From Sanghuangporus weigelae (Eukaryota; Basidiomycota; Agaricomycetes; Hymenochaetales; Hymenochaetaceae), in NCBI GenBank assembly GCA_033182465.1, contig CP137328.1, positions 930,001 to 994,000 of the forward strand: DNA of 64,000 nucleotides, in the 5' to 3' direction. Positions 22,374 to 35,634 of the stretch are shown here, piece after piece. Made by a program: the position numbers and the translations under genes. The stretch's first letter is position 1. Each line of letters opens with the position of its first letter. The notes below the pieces were generated by a model that was given only the letters and a program-made list of their open reading frames with translations, was not told where the DNA came from and made no database searches.

Positions 22374-24756
22374 ATGGCTACTTCACCTCAGTCATCTCCT
22401 TTCTCAACACTTGCTTTTAACTTTGCCAATGTTTCTATTTCATCTCAAGAGCATCAGGTGATAGACTTAACCGCGCACTTAGAGGAAATCGATGACACTC
22501 CCTTTGCCTGGGGAGGCTATGCAGATCTCTATAAGTATAGATGCTGTACTCCCCTTTTCGGACCAGATACCGAAAATGCCGTGTTTGCTGTGAAGACACC
22601 TAGGATGAAGTTCGTCATGGGTGATAGACGCAAAGCAATTGCTGTGAGCAAATTACGGGACTTCAGTCTCCGTGAAACTAACATTCACGCTACAGAAAAT
22701 GCATCGAGAAATTGGCGCATGGGCTTCACTCAATCATGAGAACGTTTTGAAACTTCACGGATTACTGTACAGAAACAATAATCCACTACCTTCTTTGGTG
22801 GCAGACTTCATGGAAAAGGGCACGGCGGAACAGTATCTCAAGTATTGCGCGGATGCTAATCTCATGAACTTGGTAGATCTCGAACTTCTATCATCTCCGT
22901 CTATACACGTAACTCAATTATACCCACAGATTCGCGATGTCGCAAAGGGTTTATCGCATCTTCACGAGAAAGGTATTGCCCACGGAGATATCAAAAGCGT
23001 AGGTGCCACATTGACAAACACATAAACGTGCCAACTAAAGCATGATGTGGCATTACCCGCAATAGGACAATATATTGGTTGGTGCCGATGGCAGAGGGCG
23101 GGTTGCGGACTTCGGTCTCTCCAGAATGTTGGGAACAGACGGTCTACCAGTGGAAGTGACCACGACCGACGCCAACCGATCCCATCGCTGGCACGCCGTT
23201 GAATACGTCCAGTTCCCTACTCGCACTACTGGACCCACCAAACCGGCCGATGTCTGGAGTTTTGGTTGTACAATTCTGGTAAGCCGCGTACCTGTCATGG
23301 CATGAAGCATTCTCGACTAATCGTACGTAGCAATTATTCTCGGGAACATTGCCGTTCTACGATGCTGTAGAAGCGGAAGTGACCATCCGGCTCTCGCGAG
23401 GAGAGCTTCCGAAATTCCCTGATAGCGTGGCCAGTCCATCTTTTGAGAAATACCGACCAGGTATTGTCGCGTTTTGCCATCTATGTTGGGTCAAAAACCC
23501 GGATTTCAGACCGCAGATGCGTATGCTCGAGGAGCTCGCCTGGTATGTCATCTTGAGTATACCTGATATTCATGCACCGAACATTTTCATAAGCTCGGAT
23601 TTCTGGGAGGAAACTTGTTCGGTCGGCGCAAAGAAAGACGTGACTTCTCCAGGCTCTGTACCCACGGGACAGGAATCCTCGCGTCCGGACGAGAATGGCG
23701 AAAGCGAAAGCACTCCTACAAAGCCTCTCCCGGAGGATGGATTGCGTTCTCGTTCGTCATCCGAGTCGACGGTAGTCGGAACTCCTCCCGAAGTCGGAGG
23801 TAAGCAAAGCGTTGTTTCTGAATTCTTTTTCTGAACAAGCCTGTCTCTAGACATCAAGATACCGGTGGTTGGAGATCCTCCGGAAGAAACGGGTCCAGTC
23901 CATCCTCCCCAGGATACTCCTGTGGATCAGGCGGAGGCAAATAGCGAGAATGCGGCTCCAGTGAACCAGCCGGTAACAATACCGTCTCCACCTCCGCCGT
24001 CACTAGAAGATATCCTGAGTGCCAGACACATCAGTGTGTATTACACTAATCAAACAACTGGAGATCATAGTGAACATCCTTTTTTCTAGCCCCACAGGAG
24101 ATTTTAAACGAATTCGCTATGACAACACACATGTTCACGATACATTATGTTGATGGCGAGTCAACCGGTCCTCCGCATCTTCGAACACATGTCATGATCT
24201 GTATGGGCAAGTTTTTTTTTTTTTCATTTTCCCCAACTCGCTTTATCTTTCTATGGATTTGTTACAATTTGATATTTTATCAGTGAACGGCGAAGAGTAT
24301 GGAGTGGGAAGCGTTCCGGGCCGGAAGAAGCAAGCAAAGGAAAGGGCGGCCTTAGTGGCCATGCGGAGATTATGTACGCACACCGACATTCCGTCGCTCG
24401 TATGCATTCTCAAATTTTGAATTCAGACATCGAGAACCCAGCCCTTTTCAACCTCCGCTACTCGCCCATTTTGAGGGCATATCTGGATGAAAATAACCTG
24501 GCCTCTCGAGTAACTTGGAGTCGTCAATCAGGTCCGAGCCCTGACGATCCAACGAGATGGGAACACAGGGCCACGTTCATGTGTCCGTCCCCCTTTCTTT
24601 TGAGTCCGGGAAATTGAGATGTGACACTGATTCATTTCCTTAGATGATGGAAACGTAGTCGCTGTAGGTGTTGGGCCGACTGCAAACATAGCTGAAGAAC
24701 ACGCAGCAAGAAAGGTCGAAGCAGAATGGTCCGATGGTATTGTTAACGCAGCCTGA
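22374..24756 (+). CDS. Protein kinase with two C-terminal dsRNA-binding motifs (K5)
   Basis: Start is accATGGct at 22374 and stop is TGA 24754-24756. First exons: 22374-22643, 22696-22872, 22930-22998, 23066-23278 and 23331 onward. Kinase motifs: WGGYADLYKYR, FAVKTPRM, MHREIGAWASLNHENVLKLHG, LHEKGIAHGDIKS|DNILVG (HGD), RVADFGLSRMLG, RWHAVEYV, ADVWSFGCTI and CWVKNPDFRPQM. The activation/P+1 segment reads HAVEY where relatives have MARE. After a Ser/Pro linker: dsRBM1 (EILNEFAMTTHMFTIHYVDG ... NGEEYGVGSVPGRKKQAKER) and dsRBM2 (FNLRYSPILRAYLDENNLAS ... GNVVAVGVGPTANIAEEHAA). dsRBM2 lacks the lysines of helix 2. The dsRBM1 intron uses a GC donor (GCAAGT at about 24207) and phase 1. The second dsRBM intron is also phase 1. 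Confidence 0.83.
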
Positions 24757-25384
24757 GTCGCTGATTTGATAAATAGATGGCTTGCTTAGGCGGGATTAGG
24801 GACTGCTATGGAAGGATCTTCAATATATTATTCACTACTAAGAAAAGAAGCCTATAGTATATCAGAGAGAGACATTCAAGACGCTGCGAATCTCGACAGC
24901 ACAGGTTGGTGGACTTCCAAACCCAAATACCTGGCGATTCCGTATATTGGTGCCTTTAATCTTCCTCACCACATTTTCGTACGTACTATTACCCCAGTTC
25001 TTTTGACCGATACCTAATTCCGTGCGGGCGTCTATATGAAATCAAACCCTCTATTCGGACTGCGGTACTCATAAAGTCACAGAAGCCCTCGAACGCACAG
25101 CAGCTGCGAGGCCAATATGCTGAGTATGGAACTGATACTCAAAAAGGACAGCAGGTGCATGAAAAGAGTTTTCGAAGCGCTGTCGACATGTATGTGGTGC
25201 ACAGCCGGCGTCTACTGAATTACAGCACCTAGGAATTGCCTGCGTATTCAGCGCCAGCTGCGGGAAATGGATTGGCAGGGATATAAGCCTCGTCTCTTAC
25301 CTGGCTGGAAGGCATCGATCGCACAACTAAACTCTCCTCTTCATAGCGAGTCTGCCCTTCAGTGTTACTCTCCTTGCTTGTCAC
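24757..25384 (+). other. Unassigned stretch between K5 and the dsRBM gene
   Basis: Holds an open frame at 24808-25017 (MEGSSIYYSLLRKEAYS, then TGWWTSKPKYLAIPYIGAFN) and another open stretch near 25073-25230. Neither resembles a family I know and splice sites joining them are not convincing. They may be exons of a small gene, extra exons linking K5 to the following dsRBM gene, or a relic. Confidence 0.35.
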
Positions 25385-26133
25385 TATGGGCCTGAAATGC
25401 GAGTTTGAATTCAAGAATCTGCCAAAGGAAGGACCACCTTCGACAGACATTCCCGTCAATCCAAATATCAGTCAGTGGCTTCCATTCATTGAATTCGAGT
25501 GGAATCTCTTACTGGATTCTTAGGTTTTATGACGGCTCTTTCGAACTTCTGCGTCGCAAATGGCAAGGAGCTCAACATGAAGTATAGCTCGACAGGAGTC
25601 GTTCATATGCCTATGTGGACATCAAAATGCACCAGTACGCAAGCCCATTTCTTGTTCTCTACGGGACTGCTGAATCGGAAACAATAAGTTGACGGCAAGG
25701 AATATGGCACCGCATGCGCCTTCACGAGGAAGGCGGCGGACAAAGAAGCCGCCCGTCAGACTCTCGATTTGTTAGGTAAGTTTTGTATACCTGGAAACGA
25801 TAATTATTAATGAAAGTATAGATCAAGAGAATCTTCACCTGGCGTCCAGCAGGAAATACTATCCAATCTTCGTGGACTACTTGCGAGTCCATGGCTTGGA
25901 AGACAGAATCGAGTTCGTGTCGACAGCAGACGGACCAGATCACAATCACTCCTGGACATGCATCGTTTATCGTGAGCTTTTCCGAATATATGCTTTGAAT
26001 GGTTTTTGAAACGCAAAGTTCACTAGTGGACGGTATTGAGATCGGACAGGGCTCATCGTCGACGAAGAAATACGCAATGGAGAAAGCGTCCGTGTCTGCA
26101 GCTTCGCTCTGGCCATCGACAAAGAGGCCTTAA
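25385..26133 (+). CDS. Two-dsRBM protein without kinase domain
   Basis: Proposed start is ATG 25385 (MGLKCEFEFKNLPKEG) and stop is TAA 26131-26133. Exons join as NIS|FMTALSNFCVANGKELNMK for dsRBM-a, whose second half is DGKEYGTACAFTRKAADKEA. Then comes dsRBM-b, YYPIFVDYLRVHGLEDRIEF ... DGIEIGQGSSSTKKYAMEKA, ending PSTKRP. Each dsRBM is interrupted by a phase-1 intron just before the xDG turn, as in the kinase genes. The motifs match K3 and K5 closely (for example LRVHGLEDRIEF versus LAEHDLTDRIEM), so it is a family member that lacks the kinase. It could instead be the 3' end of K5 if the stop at 24754 were spliced out. Confidence 0.7.
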
Positions 26134-26561
26134 ATTCTCGTAACCGTATAATAGTAGTTTATTGGTTGATTCATATTCGTTGTTTTATGAATAGCTGTGA
26201 GAGTGCATATTAGAGCGAAGCGAAGAAAAAATCGTGCCACCCACTAAGAATACTGTCGGAGTCTCAAAAGCATGGCAAGTTCCGAGCTACTAAGTCGCAC
26301 CCTTTACCACCTCGTGTTTGTTCTTCATCCTCACCCGCTACATCCACCTACCTCCTTGCCATCATCTTCAAATCATCAAGGTGAGTTATAGATACAAAGT
26401 TTCTGCTTTCATCGCGGCTATCGGCGGTTGAGTCACGAAAAAACGCGTTGGCCTCGAAGTTGTGTTGTTGTTGAGTTTTGAACGCTCTGTTCATTTTTTT
26501 GTCCCGTCTTTTCAAACATCACGCTGGAAAAGGCAATGCTGACACAATGTCACCTCTTAGC
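26134..26561. promoter_or_regulatory. Beta-tubulin upstream region
   Basis: 428 bp. A 5' UTR intron is plausible: a pyrimidine-rich leader ends in CATCAAG|GTGAGT at about 26374-26385. An in-frame ATG at 26547 (MSPLS before MREI) lies 15 nt upstream of the canonical start. It would fall inside the UTR intron or extend the protein by five residues. Confidence 0.45.
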
Positions 26562-28457
<1,896 letters not shown>

Positions 28458-29222
28458 TCGGATGGTTCTCGTTCTTTGTTCTTTCATTAAAATACCAGGG
28501 ATTCCTCTTTGTGATATTTGTCCTCTTCCTCTCCTGCTCATTTACGCCACCCTACCTGAGTTTATTTGACGTTTACGATACCTGCACCATTTAGCTATGA
28601 TCACGGCTGTTTTCTTTCCTGAGATTCTTCTTGTCTGTCTTTATCGCAAACCATGAAATGAGATAGTCCATCCTTTTTCTTTACATGTTGCGTAGTTCTG
28701 TTTAGGGGATGGTGTGATATATGTCACGAAGTCACGTGCGTGTTACAGTTCGCGTCTGACTGGACATGAACTTTTGGACTTTCGAGTCCTCATAAATTAA
28801 ATAAGTTAGGGTAGCATTCGCAAGAAATATCTATCCGCTGTCTACGTGGCCCGAGAATTATTCTCCAACGATGCCCAAGCATCTGCTAGGATCGTATCCG
28901 TCGAGGACATCGCGAATTCCGGCCAACTGTTCTTGTCATCTGGGCTCCCTCGGTTAGTCAACGCATTGCTGGTCGCGACTAGAAGAAAGAAGTGACACAG
29001 CACGGATTGTCGTGCCCATACTGCGATCGTTTCCGCAGAAAACAAGAGAAGAACTTATTGCAAGTTCGCAAGCATTCAGCTGGCTATTACATAGGGTTGT
29101 TATATACAAATGTCTACAAATGCAAAAATAATAACAGACTATGATCACGTAAAGCAAAGAAATGGTCCACGCTAGCGGGTGCATGATGTACCAGAGTGAG
29201 AAATAGATGCACTTCGAATCCA
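28458..29222. other. Tubulin 3' flank and left edge of the FunK1/F-box array
   Basis: About 28458-28590 is tubulin 3' flank. From about 28597 the sequence matches the array spacer (compare 35811-35890), so the array ends ~140 bp past the tubulin stop. No gene. Confidence 0.65.
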
Positions 29223-32137
29223 TTACCCTCGGCGCCGCTTCGATGACGAATGAGACTGATCACCTTCTGGAACGGAACGCTTACCGCCAACCGAACTTGT
29301 ATCCCGTGAGCCGACGCCACGAGAACCACGGCCCAGCGAGCCAGCACCTCGTCTACTGCCGCGCCGTGCACCAGTGCCTCGCGTCCCCACGGATCCACGA
29401 GAACGCGCACTGGCAGAATTATTTCCAAGACTTGTTGCTTTCCAGGAAACTGCGGTCTGGGATACTGCGGTATGCGAAGACGTCGCGGTATGTGAACCAG
29501 CGATACGTGAGCTGATCCGGCTCGAAAGGTCCAGACTGAGTGGATGTATTGAATTTGATCCCTTCGTCGGACTCGGACTGGGTGATTGAGGATCATTTTG
29601 TGCGTCCTCATCCTCTTTCCCGTCATGATGCGCACCTTCCCCACCTGCCCCAGCCATTTTCGCCTTGGCTGCAGCAATACGGGCCTCGCGTCGTCTTCGA
29701 TTATGCATACGGCGTCGATTTGCAGCTCTCTCTACCACATCAGGTTCTGCGATAGCCGGCTGCTGCGTTTCCTTTTCCTTTTCTGGCTGCAGGTCGTTCG
29801 TGGAAACTGGCTTCTCCGAGTCAATAGTACTTGATTCCAGCTGTTCGAGAGCTTTGTTGAGAATGTTGATGAATGTCTGAAAGACTTTGTCGATATCCTT
29901 GCGTTGAGATATCGGCATCTGCTCCTCCGACACATTTCCTTTCATCACAGGTTGGAAAAGCAGGTCTCGTAATTCCCCCAGCATCTCATAAATCGGTTCA
30001 AAATACCGCGGTATGTGCTTAATGATTCGCTCATCGAATTCATTGAAGTCAGTCAGCATCGATTTCTTGAGGCCAGCGATGTTCTTGTAGACAATCGCTT
30101 CGTTATCGAGCTCATCGATCTTTGGACCACACCAAGCAGCTATCGGAGAGTCCTTGAAATCGAATGTGTATGGAGGTCGTCCATTTTGTCTAGGTCCGTT
30201 CTCGGTCACACATGTCCAGACAAGTGTATAAAACAGCGACTCCAGTTCGTAATAATATTTGTGTGGGCTGCCGTTCTTCCTCAGTATCGAGATAGCCATG
30301 AACGGTATCGTTCCCTGCATGTGTCATCAGCAAAGCATCTCTAGTGCGTGCAGCTATTGACACCTACCGTCAGGTCGGCTACTCCAGATCGTTGATGGTC
30401 AACACTTGCAGCGCAATCAAAGTCGATCACATAGCCTTTTCCAATCGGCTCATCGGGTTTCCTTACTATGATCAAATTGTGTCGGCTAATGTCACGATGA
30501 AAAACCTCGGCCTTGTAGATGGATCGTATGCCTAATTCATTCAAAGTAAGCAACTTGTCGTGAGAATATTTCAAATTCTTACTTTCCGCAAAATCTCTGA
30601 ATACAGAAACGAGTTCCTTCAGGGACCTGAAATGCTTCAGATTCACACCAAATGGCGTCACACCAATCCTGCGATGTTCGCGGATCTCGATACCGTCCTT
30701 CTCCTCAGCTGGTACGTCTTCTCTGTCAGACGCAGTTTCATCGTCCACAATGCCCTCGCCGCCGATCTCGAATCGGACCAACTGATGATCGACGAGTCGC
30801 ACAACATTCTGCGCGTTGCGAGCCTCAAGAAGCCTCAGCCAGTAGTCCTCTTTCTTCTCTCGTGCAGAATCTACCCATTGATCCTTGATGACGAGTTCTT
30901 TCCCAGTCTCGTCATCTATGACATGGAGTATAACAGATCCCCGTCCACGGATCACCGAATGGCGGTAGATCACTTCCACGATCCTGTACGCTTTCTCATT
31001 GAGCTTGACGTAGTCCTTCCCATCTTTGCTGAAGAAAGATGGATCGAATCCAAGGAAGTAGTCTTCTCCTAGAGCTAGACCGACGATGATCCGCATGAAT
31101 TTCATCGGTTCTTGATGGACATTGTATACCTCGGAAATGAGGACACCTGAGCGGTCGTACTTGTACAAGGCAATATTGTCGTCGATGAGACTGAAGAGGA
31201 GAGTGAACCGTCGACCCTCGTGGCTTCCATACATGAGGCGGGAATACTGTGCGAGCCTTCCTTTGGCAAGCTGGACGTTGTTCTGATAGCCTGTCGATCT
31301 CAGTTCCCCGACACTACGTGTAGCCCTCCAAGATCCGTCAACGCCCTTTTCAGAGTATTCCCGAGGAACGAGTGCAACATCTGGCTTCCGACCTACTCCA
31401 TCAAGTTTCATCATAGCATTCGTGTACCTCGCACTGAAAATCCACTCTGTGCTGCCCTCCGGACCCCGATCGGATCCATATAGGTATCTGCGTGCCGTTG
31501 CAAGAATTTCATTCAGAAACTTGCAGACTTCCTCTTCCTTGCTTTGTTTGTTCGTTTCAGGCCATCTGAGCCACTTCTTCTGCACGAGGTCGTAAAGCTT
31601 GTCTGGCCCAGATGTCATGTCTGTGAAGATTTCGTCAAGAATCGGACAGGGAGTTGGCATGGTAGTCGATTTTCTGGGAGGCTGAGGTTGAGAAGAGTCG
31701 GTGTTATGAATCGATGGGCCATCAAATACATCTCGACCTGATGAGATGGGTCCTTGGGAGGGTGCGTCAGCATTGGAGTCATCGTCTTGGACAACGGGGC
31801 CTGATCCAGAATCAAAATCTTTCAAATCTTTGTGGTTTGGAAAGTCGGGGTCGTTAGCAAGCGATATGGGTCCATGCTGGCCACGCAATCTCTGAAATAA
31901 AATTGCAGGAAAACGCTTCTCGATGAGATTGGGAACGTCCTCCAGGATTGAATCCATCAGTTCGCCTTCAAGAGCCTTGCCAATATCGTCGACCTTCTCG
32001 AGGTTCGCCTTCTTATCGTATTCGTCACGGTTCTTCTTGTGTTCGTCAGTCCTCAGGCGTGTACGCGGTGTGGAAGTGACGGTAGCGGAATCGATAAGAA
32101 GATGCTTCGAGTAAGTCGGCTGTGGATAGGTGGACAT
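29223..32137 (-). CDS. FunK1 fungal-type protein kinase, array copy 1
   Basis: The start I chose is ATG 32135-32137 (MSTYPQPTYSKHLL); the frame is open further upstream but has no ATG. Introns: 30532-30582 (51 nt, in frame) and 30315-30367 (53 nt). Removing both gives about 936 residues. Domain motifs: GRKPDVALVPRE, WRATRSVGELRSTG, LAQYSRLMYGSHEGRRFTLL, lysine ELVIKDQW, FHRDISRHNLIIV with an intact HRD, VIDFDCAA (DFD in place of DFG, usual in this family), and LT|GTIPFMAISIL across the second intron. The C-terminus is a basic, Ser/Gly/Arg-rich tail ending KRRRG. FunK1 kinases are expanded in mushrooms. Their substrates are mostly unknown. It is nearly identical to copies 2 and 3. Confidence 0.9.
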
Positions 32138-33737
32138 GTTAGAAAGATAAAGAAGAGATACGTTAAGGGACAGAACATACTTAAATAATACGCCTGGCGG
32201 TGGCTTGCTATCCTTTTTGGAAGGGATAAGGGATAGTGAGTCAGCTGCGACTGGTCGTGGCTTGAAAACAAGTTGAAGTTGTGGCGGTGCCGAGTTCAAT
32301 TCATTCTACGCTTGTCACGGCGTGATTTGTCGCGTCTCCACACGTGGTCCTTCCATATTTATCGACTTCTTTCATCGGCTAACCTTATCATCCCATCACT
32401 ATGAAGCAATCAAATTCTGTTTGCGCTGGCCTCTTTGCCAACAGTGACTCATACTAACAACGTTTTGCTTATATTCCTGATCAATCGACAGAAATGCATG
32501 TGAGTTCAAAATTCAATTTAACACGAATGCTCTGTGGTTGGGATATGGATGGGTAAGGCTTTACAATCGTTGTCTCCTGTGGCCAGTTATGTTTCGGAGG
32601 TTTTTCGACCCATCCCTGCGGCCTGGGGGCTGAGGTTCAAGTTCCGAGGATATCATTTTACGCAGGCACCGACGTGGCTGCTTATTGATCGGCGGGGTCG
32701 CTTTGTACTGATCTCCAGACCTTACAGTGCCATTTGCCAGTTATAATCCAAGACTGGTCGCAGAAAGAAAGTACTGTCTCTCAAGTGGGTCGACCGTCCG
32801 GGCGTGTCCATAAACACGTTCTTCCGAGTCCATTCCTGACCATCAGATTTGCGATCAGGTATTGCGTTTGAGCTGAGAGTCTGCTGGCAGAATCTACGGA
32901 AAACTTGGTGATGGGATGTTCAGCTTGGGCATTCTCCTTCACATGTCAACTAGTTTTCTCAAACATTCTTTCACGGCCAACTGGCGTCTCCTGGTGTTAT
33001 CCAACTTGTCTTACTGTTCGCACTTCTTTGTGGTGTAGTCTCTCGAGTCGGGCGTGGCTCATAGGCAATTATCCGCACGAGTATACAATATCGTCGGCCG
33101 TCGTGATTCTCTCCCGGTGTGTTCTGCCTCAATGGTAATTGACCGGTGCCTGTCGGCCGGTATTCCAAGGTATGGACGTTCGTCCCGGCCGTTTTGAGTA
33201 CTCAAAAGCTCTGTTCAGAAATAAACCCTTCATATATGCTTTTGAATTCTGCCCTTCCTTTTTCCCCTCTCTGTCACCGCTACCTGAATCGGAACACTGA
33301 AATCCTTTGCATGGATATAGTTCTTTGCGTTGGCACATCAGTCTCTGATCAGTATTCGTACGTCGCATACTTTCCTCTTACGCTGGAGAAATCCTCCTTC
33401 CGAAACCTCGTGCAGAGGAGGGAATGCGATACATAAAAGGGGAAAGACGCAGCACTATATTACATCCGCGAAGCAGTCCTCTCAGGTACAGCATCTAGCC
33501 AACCCAACAAGTCAGACTAGAATAAGTAAAAGGCGCGTACTTCCACTTATCTCCTCTTGATAGCCCATTCCTGAATAGTCGATTCTTCCATGCCTATCCG
33601 GCACACTCGTTCTTGCCTGGTTGCCTTCTCACACAGACAAGTGGTTTTCGAGTGAAAATATGATATCCTCTCTCGATTGTATTTACAAATCTGGCATTCA
33701 ATTGATTATTCTACAGTCCAGCCTTGTGAAACAGTGT
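32138..33737. other. Array spacer upstream of FunK1 copy 1
   Basis: Homologous to 39298-40806 and 46835-48398. The first ~160 bp next to the kinase is nearly invariant between copies and likely holds its promoter. The remainder has no convincing open frame. A box-A/box-B-like pair (TGGCCAGTTATG near 32580, GGTTCAAGTTCC near 32635) hints at a tRNA-derived relic but no tRNA fold is visible. Confidence 0.6.
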
Positions 33738-35634
33738 CTATTCTCCTGAACCATCTTGGAATAATGTCCTAGGAGTAAGAAAGAGAACATCGGTGAGCTG
33801 AGCAGAAAAGCACAGGTATCTTCTGTGCTTACAGTGAATGTGATTACCAACTTGATACCAGCCTTGGTAGCCAAATCTTCTAGAACACTTAGAACAGGAC
33901 GTCTCATTTCGCACAGGTGGATGGTTTCCAGATACGGACAGGTCCTTGGTGCATCATGATAAGACGCGTGATCGCACTTTGCAGACTGGGATCATAGACG
34001 CCTCTCGTAAAATGCGAAAGAGGTGTTTCTATTATTATTGTAAGATGCTTGATGCGTCTTGGGAGCTTGATAAGAGGTTCAAGGGATTCAGGGGAATCCA
34101 GAGGCATATTCACGCAGTGTTCCGACCGTATCGTATACAGATACGGCCGTATAACTCGAGCTTTATACGGATACGACTGTATAAAATACGGCCGTATATT
34201 TGGTGGTTAAGGTCTCATATGGAACACCCGTATATGGGGCATACGGGGTATACGCGAAGGTTCCGTAACTCTACCAAATCAGGGCTTACTAGCAAATATT
34301 TTTTCAAGGTGTTCAAAGTTCATTCGATGCAATGAAGGTTCTGATCACTGATAATAGTGCTTCGGGACGGTTTTCATAGGTGTCCGAGCACAACAGCGTA
34401 TATGTGATCACCAGATGTGTGTGAATAATTGCTTACCCGGTTGCACATTGCCAAAATGTTTACTGACACCAGTCCTGCCGTGCTTGATAACACTCAAAAT
34501 ATGATTTCCAAAGAAAACTATCTGCTTCACGCATGAAAGGCAGGGACAAATACCCTTTCAAAGGGCATGCGAGGTGGAGTTCCGTATATGACGCATATGC
34601 TGTATACGGCATTTCTTACCCAACTCTATACGGGATACGGCTGTATATTTTCTTCTTTTTCCTTTATACAATACGTCCGTATCCCGTATACGGAAAGCTG
34701 TATACGCATTATACGCATACGGTCGGAACACTATATTCATATAGAAAAATGTCGGCCGGGATGCATAGTGCGACTATCGAAGGTGGTATAGATGAGTTGC
34801 ATCCAAATACGCAGTCAGGAGGGTATTGAGGGCCGAAAGTAAGTATTTCGAGAGAAGTACCGACAGTCGCAATACGGGACCACAGGTCTCACGCAGTTAG
34901 GTCCCGTTCCCAGTTTCCAGAACACGTAATCAAGCTCCTGAGGATCTTCGAACAAAGGGGAACGAGAAACAAGGCGTAGCCTTCTTATTTATGGTATTTC
35001 CGACCACTGCACCCGATGATAGGAGCTAAGGTGCGGCACAGAGCACGGAACCGAACAAATTCAGATCCCTCCGAGTGGCTCAAACTTGAGCTGTGTAAGC
35101 CTATTGACGTCCAGTCGTTCTATATGCCGCGAAATTTCTTATTTGCAACACGATCAGAGTCTCAAGGAAATCTGAAGGTTGAATGATAGGCGCACTGACA
35201 ATGTGGGGGTGTATGCTTGGACACGTTTCGTATATGCGGTCAAGAGTCAGAGATAGATGGGATCCAAGTCCAAAGGGGGCTTCATCGGTGAAAAATATAT
35301 AAGAGAAGAAGACTGATCGGACCAGTGAACGGAGATCCTTTCGCGTTTCCAGTGTACGAGAGAATACAAGGAGAGCCCTGTTGCATGCGAAGACTACTAC
35401 CTCTTTATATAGAAGCTCGATCGACGCTTCGTACCAGTTTCTGTCTACGAGGCATGCAGAGTTAAGTGTCGGTTGAAACACGGTCTTTGTATACAGCCAA
35501 CTCCATCGTTTCTTCTCTCGATCCTCCTCTAAGCTCCACACGATTCGAAGAACACCGTCGTACGGTAGACTCGTCCTAGTATTTCTAATTTTGAGAACCA
35601 CTGACTCGGCGTCCTGCAAAATAGAAAGGTCCAC
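33738..35634 (-). pseudogene. F-box-like gene, decayed array copy F2
   Basis: Homologous to the 48399-49752 copy. The N-terminal half is readable at 35101-35634 (F-box TSLPYDGVLRIVWSLEEDRE). The start codon is GTG where the best copy has ATG. A ~40-bp deletion near 35015-35025 and a frameshift break the middle. MITE-B (34116-34732) is inserted in the LRR-like half. The last exon ends at 33738 after an intron-like GTAAG donor, as in the other copies. It is very unlikely to give a full protein. Confidence 0.75.
34116..34732. mobile_element. MITE-B, non-autonomous DNA transposon
   Basis: 617 bp with perfect 16-bp inverted ends (AGTGTTCCGACCGTAT / ATACGGTCGGAACACT). Flanks ATATTCACGC (left) and ATATTCATAT (right) versus AAATTCACGT in the uninterrupted copy at about 48790 show an 8-10 bp target duplication. 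Subterminal regions are packed with TACGG/CCGTA motifs. No transposase is encoded. The ends share TCCGACCGTAT with one end of MITE-A, so the two belong to one larger family. The superfamily (hAT-like or the fungal KDZ type) is not settled. Confidence 0.85.

Noticed and set aside
32138-32299. Upstream extension of the FunK1 frame as the protein start
   Set aside because: The extension begins at TTG rather than ATG. A plausible GT-AG pair in it (32120-32180) would not keep frame. The ATG at 32137 gives the better start.
32570-32660. tRNA-like box A and box B (TGGCCAGTTATG, GGTTCAAGTTCC) in the array spacers
   Set aside because: No acceptor, D or anticodon stem can be drawn and box B has an extra base. 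At most a relic of a tRNA-derived repeat.
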